Position numbers and translations under genes: made by a program
Part shown: piece after piece, positions 7,955 to 14,743 of the stretch
Numbering within the stretch: the stretch's first letter is position 1
How the letters are laid out: the number at the start of each line of letters is the position of its first letter
Assembly (NCBI RefSeq): GCF_036689815.1
Contig: NZ_JBAHUR010000013.1
Coordinates: 1 to 64,000, forward strand
DNA from: Magnetovibrio sp. PR-2
Lineage (GTDB): Bacteria; Pseudomonadota; Alphaproteobacteria; Rhodospirillales; Magnetovibrionaceae
Direction of reading: 5' to 3'
Length of the DNA stretch: 64,000 nt
The notes under the pieces: model-generated
Seen by the model: only the letters and a program-made list of their open reading frames with translations
Databases searched by the model: none
Told to the model about the DNA's origin: nothing

Positions 7955-9180
7955 GCAACAATCCTATCGATATTTGTGCACCCAACCGTCACGTTGCACC
8001 GTCTAACCGTTGGGTCAAACAGATGGTGAAAAAGTTTTCCGGATTGCAGAACGGTCAGCTGACCATTGTGTTGCCCCGTGGTGGTCAAGTGCATTTGGGA
8101 CAGGCGCAAAGCGGCGGGCCGCGCGCCACCTTAGAATTGAAATCTTATCGCCCGATATCCAAACTGTTGCTCAATGGCGAAGTGGCATTTGCACAAAGCT
8201 ATATCGATGGGGAATGGGATAGTCCCGACCTAACGGCTCTGTTCGATTTTGCCCTTGCCAACGAAAAGGACGTCGCAGCCGATACCGCTGGGCATTGGGT
8301 TTCGCGGGCTTTGCACCGGGTGCGTCATCTTTTGAACCGCAATTCCAAATCCGGATCGAAGCGCAACATTGCGTATCACTATGACCTGGGGAATGACTTC
8401 TATGCCAAATGGCTGGACAAAAGCATGACGTATTCTTCTGCGTTATATGAGACGGGGGCAGAAACCCTGCGCCAAGCCCAGCACACCAAATATCAAGCCA
8501 TCGCCGAGATGCTCGACTTGCAAATGAAAGACGAGGTTCTAGAAATTGGTTGCGGCTGGGGTGGTTTTTCTGAATTGGCCGCGCGTGATTATGGGTGTTT
8601 CATTCACGGGTTGACCTTGTCGCGCGAGCAATTGCGTTACGCGCAAAGTCGTTATCAGGCCGCGGGTATTGACCAACTTGCCAGCGCGTCCTATACGGAC
8701 TACCGCGACAGTTCCGGACAATATGACAAAATTGTTTCCATCGAAATGTTCGAAGCGGTGGGTGAGGAAAACTGGGACACGTACTTTCAAACCGTCCAAG
8801 ACCGCCTGAAACCCGGCGGCACAGCTGTGCTGCAAATCATCACCATTGAAGAAGACCGGTTTGAAACCTATCGCAAAGGTACCGACTTCATCCAACGCTA
8901 CATCTTCCCCGGTGGTTTTTTGCCAAGCCCCAGCGCTCTGGAAGACGCTGTGAAGCGCAACGGCTTGACGCTGCAAGACACGCGTTTCTTTGGCAAGTCT
9001 TATGCACGCACCTGTGCCGCCTGGCAAAAGCAGTTCCAACACACCTGGAGCGAGATTGAGCCCATGGGCTATGACACCGCCTTCAAACGCATGTGGGAAT
9101 ACTATCTGTCCTATTGCGAAGCAGGCTTTAAGGCGGAGAGCGTCGATGTCGGCCTGTTTAAAATCGTCAAACCTGCATAA
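7951..9180 (+). CDS. cyclopropane-fatty-acid-synthase-like SAM methyltransferase
   Basis: The 409-residue enzyme belongs to the Mycolic_acid_synthase/CFA-synthase family. An N-terminal lipid-binding region (to about 125) precedes the landmark HYDLGNDFYAKWLDKSMTYSSALY and the SAM-binding loop VLEIGCGWGGFSELAARDYG. Later blocks SIEMFEAVGEENW and FIQRYIFPGGFLPS are characteristic. It adds a methyl or methylene group from S-adenosylmethionine to a double bond in a phospholipid acyl chain at the membrane. The start overlaps the DUF1365 stop by 4 bases. In the RpoE regulon context, the product may be a methylated acyl chain leading to furan fatty acids rather than a cyclopropane; sequence alone cannot decide. 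Confidence 0.88.
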   Translation: MSNNPIDICAPNRHVAPSNRWVKQMVKKFSGLQNGQLTIVLPRGGQVHLGQAQSGGPRATLELKSYRPISKLLLNGEVAFAQSYIDGEWDSPDLTALFDFALANEKDVAADTAGHWVSRALHRVRHLLNRNSKSGSKRNIAYHYDLGNDFYAKWLDKSMTYSSALYETGAETLRQAQHTKYQAIAEMLDLQMKDEVLEIGCGWGGFSELAARDYGCFIHGLTLSREQLRYAQSRYQAAGIDQLASASYTDYRDSSGQYDKIVSIEMFEAVGEENWDTYFQTVQDRLKPGGTAVLQIITIEEDRFETYRKGTDFIQRYIFPGGFLPSPSALEDAVKRNGLTLQDTRFFGKSYARTCAAWQKQFQHTWSEIEPMGYDTAFKRMWEYYLSYCEAGFKAESVDVGLFKIVKPA

Positions 9181-10459
9181 GACCCTCTATGCGCTACCGG
9201 CCTTTGTGTTGGCGCTGCCGACCATTCCCGTCTTTGTCTTGTTGCCGACGTTCTACGCCGACACGGTCGGGTTAGGGTTGGCCACGGTGGGTGGCGTGTT
9301 TTTGGGCCTGCGCATTTTGGATGTGCTCAGCGACCCCCTACTGGGCTGGCTGTCGGACCATATCCCCCGACGTTTTGCGAAACGCAAGCTGCCGATGGCC
9401 TTAGGCGGGCTGGTTGGCGCGCCTGCCCTGATCATGGTGTTTTCGCCGGGCGCGGACACAACGGCTGTCTACTTGATTGTATGGGGTGCGTTGCTCTACT
9501 TGGCTTGGACGGCTGTGCAAATCCCCTATGTGACTTGGGCGGTTGAATTGGACAGCGACTATGGTGAGCGTGCAAAGCTCAACGGCCTGCGCGAAGGCTT
9601 TGGCCTGTTGGGCATCTTGGGCGCAGGCGCCGCCGGTGTTCTGTTGGCCGACGTTCCCGAATTGGATCGCTTTCCCCTGATCGCCTGGGCCACGGTTGGA
9701 CTGGGCGTGCTTGTTTTTGTGATTGCGCTGAAATTTGTTCCCGAAGGTCGCGTTGCGCCTGCCCCGCAAACCCAGGCCTTGAGCTTTCCCAAAGGCAATA
9801 CCGTCTTTTGGCGGGTTTTGAGCGCGTGGTTCATCAACGGCTTTGCCAACGGCTTGCCTGCGGTGACGTTACCTTTGTTTTTGACCTATGTGATCGAAGC
9901 TGGCGAACAGGACAAAGCAGCATTGCTGTTCGTCTACTTCCTGTTTGCCGTGTTGGGCATCCAAGGCTGGGTGTGGTTGGCACGGCGACTAGGCAAGCAC
10001 ACAGTGTGGTGTGTGTCCATGGCCACGGCGTGTCTCGCGTTCGCTTGGGTGCCGTTCTTAGGTTCAGGCGATGTGGTGGGCTTTGGGGTCATCTGTGCGT
10101 TAACAGGCCTGACCCTAGGTAGCGACTTGGCCCTGCCCCCAGCCATACAAGCCGATTGTGCGGATTGGGATCGCCTGCGTTTTCGCCAAGAACGCACAGC
10201 GACCCTGTTTTCGTATTGGAGCATGGCGACCAAGTTGGCACTTGGTCTCGCGGTCGGCACCGCTTTTCCCGCTCTGGCATATTTCGGCCTTAGTGAGGAC
10301 AGCGCAGTCGCTTCGGATACAGCGATTACAGCCCTTGTTGTGATCTACGCCGTTATTCCCATCGTATTAAAGACAATAGCCGTTTTGATGATGTGGCGCT
10401 TCCCCATCACCCAGCGGCGTCACGCCGCTATTCGGCGGGCATTGGAGCGTAGATCATGA
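9146..10459 (+). CDS. MFS transporter of the GPH symporter type
   Basis: The 437-residue protein has about twelve hydrophobic helices and the GPH-family hallmark after helix 2 (GLRILDVLSDPLLGWLSDHIPRRFAKRK). GPH proteins are cation-coupled sugar symporters, but distant members next to lipid genes may move lipids or precursors. The start is set at 9146, where ATG follows GGAGAG at good distance. It overlaps the preceding methyltransferase by 35 bases. A longer in-frame reading back to 8990 would run against the methyltransferase and adds no family sequence. RpoE-controlled operons in Rhodobacter also contain a GPH-type symporter at this place. The substrate is unknown. Confidence 0.8.
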   Translation: MSACLKSSNLHKTLYALPAFVLALPTIPVFVLLPTFYADTVGLGLATVGGVFLGLRILDVLSDPLLGWLSDHIPRRFAKRKLPMALGGLVGAPALIMVFSPGADTTAVYLIVWGALLYLAWTAVQIPYVTWAVELDSDYGERAKLNGLREGFGLLGILGAGAAGVLLADVPELDRFPLIAWATVGLGVLVFVIALKFVPEGRVAPAPQTQALSFPKGNTVFWRVLSAWFINGFANGLPAVTLPLFLTYVIEAGEQDKAALLFVYFLFAVLGIQGWVWLARRLGKHTVWCVSMATACLAFAWVPFLGSGDVVGFGVICALTGLTLGSDLALPPAIQADCADWDRLRFRQERTATLFSYWSMATKLALGLAVGTAFPALAYFGLSEDSAVASDTAITALVVIYAVIPIVLKTIAVLMMWRFPITQRRHAAIRRALERRS

Positions 10460-11004
10460 AACCGCGTCTGAGCAGCTGGATCCTTGCGATCGCACTCACG
10501 GGGGCCTTAATAGGATGTACAAACATGAAACCCCAAGACTTTAGCCAAGCCACGCCAAAGTTTGACCTGTTCGATTATTTCCAAGGCCAAACCCAAGCTT
10601 GGGGTCTGTTCGAAGACCGCTTTGGCACCGTGCGCCGACAGTTCCGTGTGGACATTCAAGGCGAAGTCAACGGTGATCAAATCATCTTGGATGAGCACTT
10701 TGTCTACGCGGATGGTGAAACAGACCGGCGCGTCTGGCACATTTTGCAAACCGGGGACAATCAGTACGAAGGCCGGGCCGACGATGTGATCGGGCTTGCC
10801 CATGGACAGGCTGCGGGCAATGCGCTGAACTGGCGCTACGACCTCAAACTTAAAGTCGGCGAGAGCTCTTACACCGTTCATTTCAACGATTGGATGTTCT
10901 TACAAGACGGCGGCGTGATGATCAATCGGGCCCGTGTCAGCAAATGGGGTTTTGAGATCGGTGAAGTGACCTTGTTTTTCCTTAAAGCTGCAAACGACGC
11001 TTGA
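10456..11004 (+). CDS. DUF3833 lipoprotein
   Basis: The 182-residue product has a lipoprotein signal peptide ending in the lipobox LIGC (lipidated Cys at about 21) and then a DUF3833 domain (FDLFDYFQGQTQAWGLFEDRFG, and the final SKWGFEIGEVTLFF). It should be anchored in the inner or outer membrane facing the periplasm. It is the last gene of the P2 operon, overlapping the MFS gene by 4 bases. DUF3833 proteins commonly travel with CFA-like and DUF1365 genes, which points to a helper role in membrane lipid alteration. The 3' end overlaps the convergent NTF2-like gene by 23 bases. Confidence 0.8.
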   Translation: MKPRLSSWILAIALTGALIGCTNMKPQDFSQATPKFDLFDYFQGQTQAWGLFEDRFGTVRRQFRVDIQGEVNGDQIILDEHFVYADGETDRRVWHILQTGDNQYEGRADDVIGLAHGQAAGNALNWRYDLKLKVGESSYTVHFNDWMFLQDGGVMINRARVSKWGFEIGEVTLFFLKAANDA

Positions 11005-11404
11005 TCAGCCCCAACGCACCGCCGATCAGCGGCAAGCGTTCATAGAATTGCTCCGCCCCATCCCAATGATCGACGTGCTCACACACCTGACCTTCTTCAT
11101 CAAAATGAATTTCGCTCATGCCCGTGATTGGCCAATGCCCCAACGCGCGGACATGACCTTGAAACGTCCAGCGCAAAAACAACACGTCCCCATCCCAAGC
11201 TTGATGGGTCACAATGAAACTGGGGTTTTTGATGTCGGAGAGCGTCTTTTGCAAGAGCTTGCGCAGCTTGTAGATTCCGGTGAAGTCGTTAAACGGATCT
11301 TTGAAACGCACATTCAAACTGACAAACCCAGGCATAGCCGCGATGGTTTGCGGGGATAGGTTTTCGAACAAATGAACGTAGGCCTTCGCGTTTTCAGTTT
11401 TCAT
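10982..11404 (-). CDS. NTF2/SnoaL-like small protein
   Basis: The 140-residue protein resembles the nuclear-transport-factor-2-like (SnoaL) alpha+beta cone fold: an N-terminal helix (AYVHLFENLSPQTIAAMPGFV), the loop FKDPFNDFTG and the strand series ending GMSEIHFDEEGQVCEHVDHWD. Such domains bind hydrophobic ligands and act as isomerases, hydrolases or carriers. It is the third gene of the minus-strand operon led by promoter P3; its start overlaps the SDR stop by 4 bases. This arrangement is also found in other RpoE-ChrR loci. The ligand is not known. Its 3' end overlaps the DUF3833 gene, so the two operons are antisense at their ends. Confidence 0.75.
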   Translation of the reverse strand: MKTENAKAYVHLFENLSPQTIAAMPGFVSLNVRFKDPFNDFTGIYKLRKLLQKTLSDIKNPSFIVTHQAWDGDVLFLRWTFQGHVRALGHWPITGMSEIHFDEEGQVCEHVDHWDGAEQFYERLPLIGGALGLIKRRLQL

Positions 11405-12126
11405 ATACCAGCCACTTTTTTCATCAGTTTAAAATACGCCCAATAGGGCAAGGCTTTAAGCAACTTCATACGGCGCACAAACGGTGCGGGGAAGGCAATC
11501 TCAAAACGATCCGTTTCCAAACCGCGGCGCATGTTCAGTGCTGCGTCAAAGGGGGAAATCATGTTGGGCATCTCAAAGTCATTTTTGTCGGTGAGCTCGG
11601 TTTTGACGAACCCGGGATTGATGAGATGCACCGTAACAGCACTGTCTTGCAGTTCTGCACGTAGGCTTTCACACAGGGAAATCAAGGCCGCTTTGCTGGG
11701 CCCATACCCAGATGCATTGGGCAGGCCAATATATCCCGCCACGGAGGCCACCACCGCCAACTGTCCGGCGTTGGCTTTTAGTGTCGGCAGAACGGCTTGA
11801 ATACAATTGAGGGTGCCAAAGTAATTCACCTCCATGGTTTGTCGAAAATCGTCTAACGTTGTCTCAGACGTCGGCCCCGGCCTGTAGTCCCCGGCATTGA
11901 GCACGGCGACATCCAAATCGCCAATGGCCGATATACACGCAGCAACGCCATCGGGGTCCGTGATGTCGCAGGGGTGTGGATGAATATTGGGCGCATAATC
12001 TGCAGCCGTCTTGAGCTTGTTCGGATTTCGGCCACTGATAAACACGTCCCAGCCGTCATCGGCATATATCCAGGCCAAGGCCTTGCCAATCCCGCTTCCG
12101 CCGCCGGTGATCCAAATGCGCTTCAT
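11401..12126 (-). CDS. short-chain dehydrogenase/reductase
   Basis: The 241-residue SDR has the NAD(P) loop TGGGSGIGKALA, the NAG motif (AVLNAGDYR), the catalytic Ser (VASVAGYIG) and the YxxxK pair (YGPSKAAL). It reduces or oxidises a carbonyl/hydroxyl group using NAD(P)H. It overlaps both flanking genes by 4 bases, so it is translationally coupled within the P3 operon. In Rhodobacter the RpoE-controlled operon also carries an SDR. A substrate derived from oxidised lipid or an acyl chain is plausible but not shown by sequence. Confidence 0.87.
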   Translation of the reverse strand: MKRIWITGGGSGIGKALAWIYADDGWDVFISGRNPNKLKTAADYAPNIHPHPCDITDPDGVAACISAIGDLDVAVLNAGDYRPGPTSETTLDDFRQTMEVNYFGTLNCIQAVLPTLKANAGQLAVVASVAGYIGLPNASGYGPSKAALISLCESLRAELQDSAVTVHLINPGFVKTELTDKNDFEMPNMISPFDAALNMRRGLETDRFEIAFPAPFVRRMKLLKALPYWAYFKLMKKVAGI

Positions 12127-12788
12127 CCCTCCGCCTCACAGGTCCGGCAGAGGTAGTGAATGGTCGAACCATCACGCGCTTTAAACTGAAGTTTGACCCA
12201 GCGACCTTTTTGGTCGTACCACACAGACGTGTCTGTTAAGTCACCATTATAGTCATAGCGCACAGCTTTGACGGAGCCATTGGGTAAGGGCAAAGTTTCT
12301 TGAGCGCCGCGCTGAATGCTTACCATATTGACGCGCCCCGTCAGCGTATTGAGGACCTTGTCGTGCCTCAGGACTTCTGCGTTCCAATGATTGGTCGACA
12401 GGATCGGAGTGCGTACAACGTCTTCGCCGTTGGGCCCCATGATCAGCAGTGCGTCGTTTTTGGCGATGGCGCTGACTTCAACTGTGTCGCTGCCATCCAA
12501 AACGCGAACATCGAGTTTTCGAAGCCGATTGTTGGACCAAGTTTCGACTGATGCGTAGTTGAACGCATAAACGGGAAAAACCAACACGAAGATTTCCAAA
12601 GTCATGTTGGACGTTACCTTGAGCTTTCCGTCCACCTTGGAGAACCGCGTTTCATGTTGCCCAACAACTTCGCCATTGCGCACAACATCAAAACGGATGG
12701 TGTCGCCATAGAGCCGCACGGGATCAATTTCAGCCCAGGCGCTGAAGGGCAGCAACATCAATATTAAGGCGGCAATCCAAGTGCGCAT
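12123..12788 (-). CDS. DUF6134-like periplasmic protein
   Basis: The 221-residue product has a clear signal peptide (residues 1-19, ending FSAWA) and then a mostly beta protein of the DUF6134 kind (YGDTIRFDVVRNGEVVGQHETRF, later SVWYDQKGRWVKLQF). A CRTC pair near the end (YLCRTCEAEG) could form a disulfide or bind metal. ATG at 12788 follows GAGG at 8 bases. The upstream ATG at 12809 is almost on the predicted transcription start of P3 and is less likely. It heads the minus-strand RpoE operon. The function is unknown; periplasmic handling of a lipid or of a damaged molecule would fit. Confidence 0.72.
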   Translation of the reverse strand: MRTWIAALILMLLPFSAWAEIDPVRLYGDTIRFDVVRNGEVVGQHETRFSKVDGKLKVTSNMTLEIFVLVFPVYAFNYASVETWSNNRLRKLDVRVLDGSDTVEVSAIAKNDALLIMGPNGEDVVRTPILSTNHWNAEVLRHDKVLNTLTGRVNMVSIQRGAQETLPLPNGSVKAVRYDYNGDLTDTSVWYDQKGRWVKLQFKARDGSTIHYLCRTCEAEG

Positions 12789-12818
12789 GTGCTGAACCTC
12801 TTTGATCAAGTCATGCCT

Positions 12819-12848
12819 TTTGTACGTCTGAAATCAGGCTTTGGATCA
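12819..12848 (-). promoter_or_regulatory. RpoE-type promoter P3 (DUF6134-SDR-NTF2 operon)
   Basis: Minus strand: TGATCC (12848-12843), 18 bases, TACAAA (12824-12819). The predicted start is near 12812, giving a leader of about 24 bases to the ATG at 12788. The -35 element abuts the T-tract of the small RNA terminator. Confidence 0.8.
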
Positions 12849-12882
12849 AAAATTGAGAAGCCCCCGAAAAACGGGGGCTTCT
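12848..12882 (-). terminator. intrinsic terminator of the small RNA
   Basis: Stem AGAAGCCCCCG / CGGGGGCTTCT (12882-12872 with 12866-12856), a 5-base loop, then CAATTTTT on the minus strand. On the plus side the hairpin is followed by G-rich sequence, so it works only leftward. This implies a leftward transcript that ends here. Confidence 0.8.
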
Positions 12883-13058
12883 GGGGGGAGAGGTTTTGAA
12901 GTGCCTATGGATTGAGGCGATAGACTCTTACGCCTTGGTACCACCGGATTGAGGCGGATGGCTCCTGCGCCGAGCAACTCAACCCCGGCAAAAGTGCGCG
13001 AACAGTTCAGGGGGGGAGGGACTGCACGGGTGATGCGTCATTTCCACCGGGGTGAGTT
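12850..13058 (-). ncRNA. candidate RpoE-dependent small RNA
   Basis: A leftward transcript of about 205 nt is predicted from the RpoE-type promoter at 13094-13065 (start near 13058) to an 11-bp terminator hairpin ending near 12850. The RNA carries two C-rich single-stranded-looking stretches, CCCUCCCCCCC (about 13020-13010) and CCUCUCCCCCC (about 12893-12883). Both are complementary to Shine-Dalgarno-like sequences, as in the CCUCCUCCC-motif stress RNAs of Rhodobacter. A 20-codon frame starting at the ATG at 13041 is possible but has no strong ribosome site. No longer coding frame explains the stretch. Seen: promoter, terminator, C-runs. Inferred: a regulatory RNA of the photo-oxidative stress response, comparable in role to Rhodobacter Pos19. 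Homology is not claimed. Confidence 0.62.
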
Positions 13059-13064
13059 GTATCC

Positions 13065-13094
13065 TTATTACGGCCCCGGTTTGCCTTTGGATCA
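13065..13094 (-). promoter_or_regulatory. RpoE-type promoter P4 (small RNA)
   Basis: Minus strand: TGATCC (13094-13089), 18 bases, TAATAA (13070-13065). It points into the otherwise unexplained 12.85-13.06 kb stretch and lies back to back with P5. Confidence 0.75.
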
Positions 13095-13121
13095 CCCTTG
13101 TTCCGTTTTTTTTACACGTCA

Positions 13122-13151
13122 TGATCCAATCCAATGTGGTGTACGTAACAC
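13122..13151 (+). promoter_or_regulatory. RpoE-type promoter P5 (small protein gene)
   Basis: TGATCC (13122-13127), 18 bases, TAACAC (13146-13151). The predicted start near 13158 lies about 29 bases before the ATG at 13187. Confidence 0.75.
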
Positions 13152-13186
13152 ATCAGGACAGACCCACCAATCAAAAGGAAATCGTC

Positions 13187-13336
13187 ATGTCCGAAACCAC
13201 CAAAACAACAGCCTCGTACCCCCAAGACAACGCACATGAGGTGTCTCAACCACGCCAAGACAACACAGATCCAGATCTCCAATCACAACATGATGATTGG
13301 TCAGAAATGCTGGCGAACGCAGATAACTTTTATTGA
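13187..13336 (+). CDS. 49-residue small protein, RpoE-controlled
   Basis: The frame is MSETTKTTASYPQDNAHEVS... and ends SEMLANADNFY. AAAGGA lies 8 bases before the ATG, and the RpoE-type promoter P5 is just upstream; a longer in-frame reading to 13052 would start upstream of that promoter. The protein is very hydrophilic, rich in Asp, Gln, Asn and Thr, with no membrane segment or cysteine, and is probably disordered except for the C-terminal WSEMLANADNFY, which could form a short amphipathic helix. I recognise no family. A small stress-response regulator or chaperone-like peptide is possible. The dedicated promoter and ribosome site are the case for a real gene. Confidence 0.6.
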   Translation: MSETTKTTASYPQDNAHEVSQPRQDNTDPDLQSQHDDWSEMLANADNFY

Positions 13337-13396
13337 CCTGTCGAGCGTGTTGCTACCGTAGACCTGCCAAACAGGTCGGGCGCGTTCTCAAAGCAC

Positions 13397-14728
13397 CTAT
13401 CGTTCTGAGAACGTTCCCGACAGTGAAGAATAGATCGGCCCCGTCAGATACTGCAGCAACGTTTGTTGATCTGTGATGATCTGAACCTGAACCGTCATCC
13501 CCGGCACAATGGCGTACTGGGTGGTGTCGGACGTGATGGTCGCCTGATCCAACGCAATTCGCGTTTTAAAATACGCCGAACCGGTTTGATCTAAGAACGA
13601 AGACGCCGAAATGTGTTCCACCTTACCCGTGACGGAACCATGGCGACGTGCGTCAAAACCGCTAACCGTCACCTTAGCGTCTTGATCAACGGCAATGTAG
13701 CCGATATCGGACGGTTCTGTGCGGGCTTCAACGATAATCCCTTCTTCAATGGGAACAATCGTCATGATCACCGCAGCTGGTTCGACAACTGCGCCCGGTG
13801 TGTTGACCTGCAATCCGTTGACAATGCCGTTGACGGGGGAAACGATTTCCAAACGCTCCACCCGGTCTCTCAAACGTTTGAGGTTTTCCGACACTTCACC
13901 CAATTCGGAAATCACCGACGTCAGGTCCTCCATCGCGGTGTCGCGTTCTTTGGCATCGAGCTCTTTCAACTGGTTTTGAGCCTCTTGCACACTGCTGAGT
14001 GCCTGTCCGCGTGCGGCGACGGCGTCGTTGTAAGCACTTTCAATGCGTGAGAATTCAAGTTTAACCTTGTTCATTTCGACGCGCGATTCCAAGCCGTCTT
14101 TGAACAGGTCTTCGCGCACCTTCACGGTTTCGCGCATCAATTCCACCTGATCGCTCAGGCTTTTGACTTGATTGGCATAGTTGTCGGCGGATTGTTGGCG
14201 CTGTTCGATGCGGCTTTCAATCACCGCCTTTTGGCCAACGATACGCTCTTGCGTGGACTTCAAGGTATCAATGGCTTCGGCCACAAGTGCGGGGTGGGAC
14301 GCGTTCAGCTCACTAAACTCAGGTGTTGCGCCGTCAATCTGCGCGCGCAAGCGTGTCTCTTTAACCTTGAGCGCGGCTTCGCGCGACAAAATTTGATCCA
14401 AGTCGGCCGTGCGCAGGGTTTGGTCGAAGCGCATCATCACTTGGCCCTCTTCGACCACGTCACCGTCCTTGACCAGGATTTCGGAAACGATGCCGCCTTC
14501 CAAGTGTTGCACCACACGGTCGTTACCACTGGTGACGACTTGGCCTTCGGCCTTGGCGGTGGTGGTGATGACCATATAATTGGCCCAAACCACAGAGCCC
14601 ACCAACAGCGCAACAATCAACAAGATCGCCGCCAGGGCGGGTTTGGAGCTGCCGACTTCTTCCAAGACGTCTTCGCGCGACAGGTAGCGTTCATGAGCGG
14701 GGTGTACGCGTTGGGATGGGTGTGTCAT
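13397..14728 (-). CDS. HlyD-family type I secretion adaptor
   Basis: The 443-residue membrane fusion protein has a cytoplasmic N-tail, one membrane helix at about 31-52, a biotinyl-lipoyl-like half motif (VVQHLEGGIVSEILVKDGDVV), long coiled coils at about 95-275 (many Glu/Gln/Arg heptads), the second lipoyl half (IVSPVNGIVNGL) and a beta-barrel end. These proteins bridge the inner-membrane ABC transporter to a TolC-like channel. It follows the two ABC genes on the same strand with a 15-base gap, so the three form an operon. No outer-membrane channel gene is present in the window. The likely cargo is the divergent repeat protein at 18962. Confidence 0.9.
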   Translation of the reverse strand: MTHPSQRVHPAHERYLSREDVLEEVGSSKPALAAILLIVALLVGSVVWANYMVITTTAKAEGQVVTSGNDRVVQHLEGGIVSEILVKDGDVVEEGQVMMRFDQTLRTADLDQILSREAALKVKETRLRAQIDGATPEFSELNASHPALVAEAIDTLKSTQERIVGQKAVIESRIEQRQQSADNYANQVKSLSDQVELMRETVKVREDLFKDGLESRVEMNKVKLEFSRIESAYNDAVAARGQALSSVQEAQNQLKELDAKERDTAMEDLTSVISELGEVSENLKRLRDRVERLEIVSPVNGIVNGLQVNTPGAVVEPAAVIMTIVPIEEGIIVEARTEPSDIGYIAVDQDAKVTVSGFDARRHGSVTGKVEHISASSFLDQTGSAYFKTRIALDQATITSDTTQYAIVPGMTVQVQIITDQQTLLQYLTGPIYSSLSGTFSER

Positions 14729-14743
14729 GTCTCAGATCTCACT

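Noticed and set aside
12979-13041. 20-codon frame (starting MTHHPCSPSPP) within the small RNA
   Set aside because: Only a weak ribosome site, and its codons are dictated by the C-run; kept as a possibility within the ncRNA entry, not as a gene.
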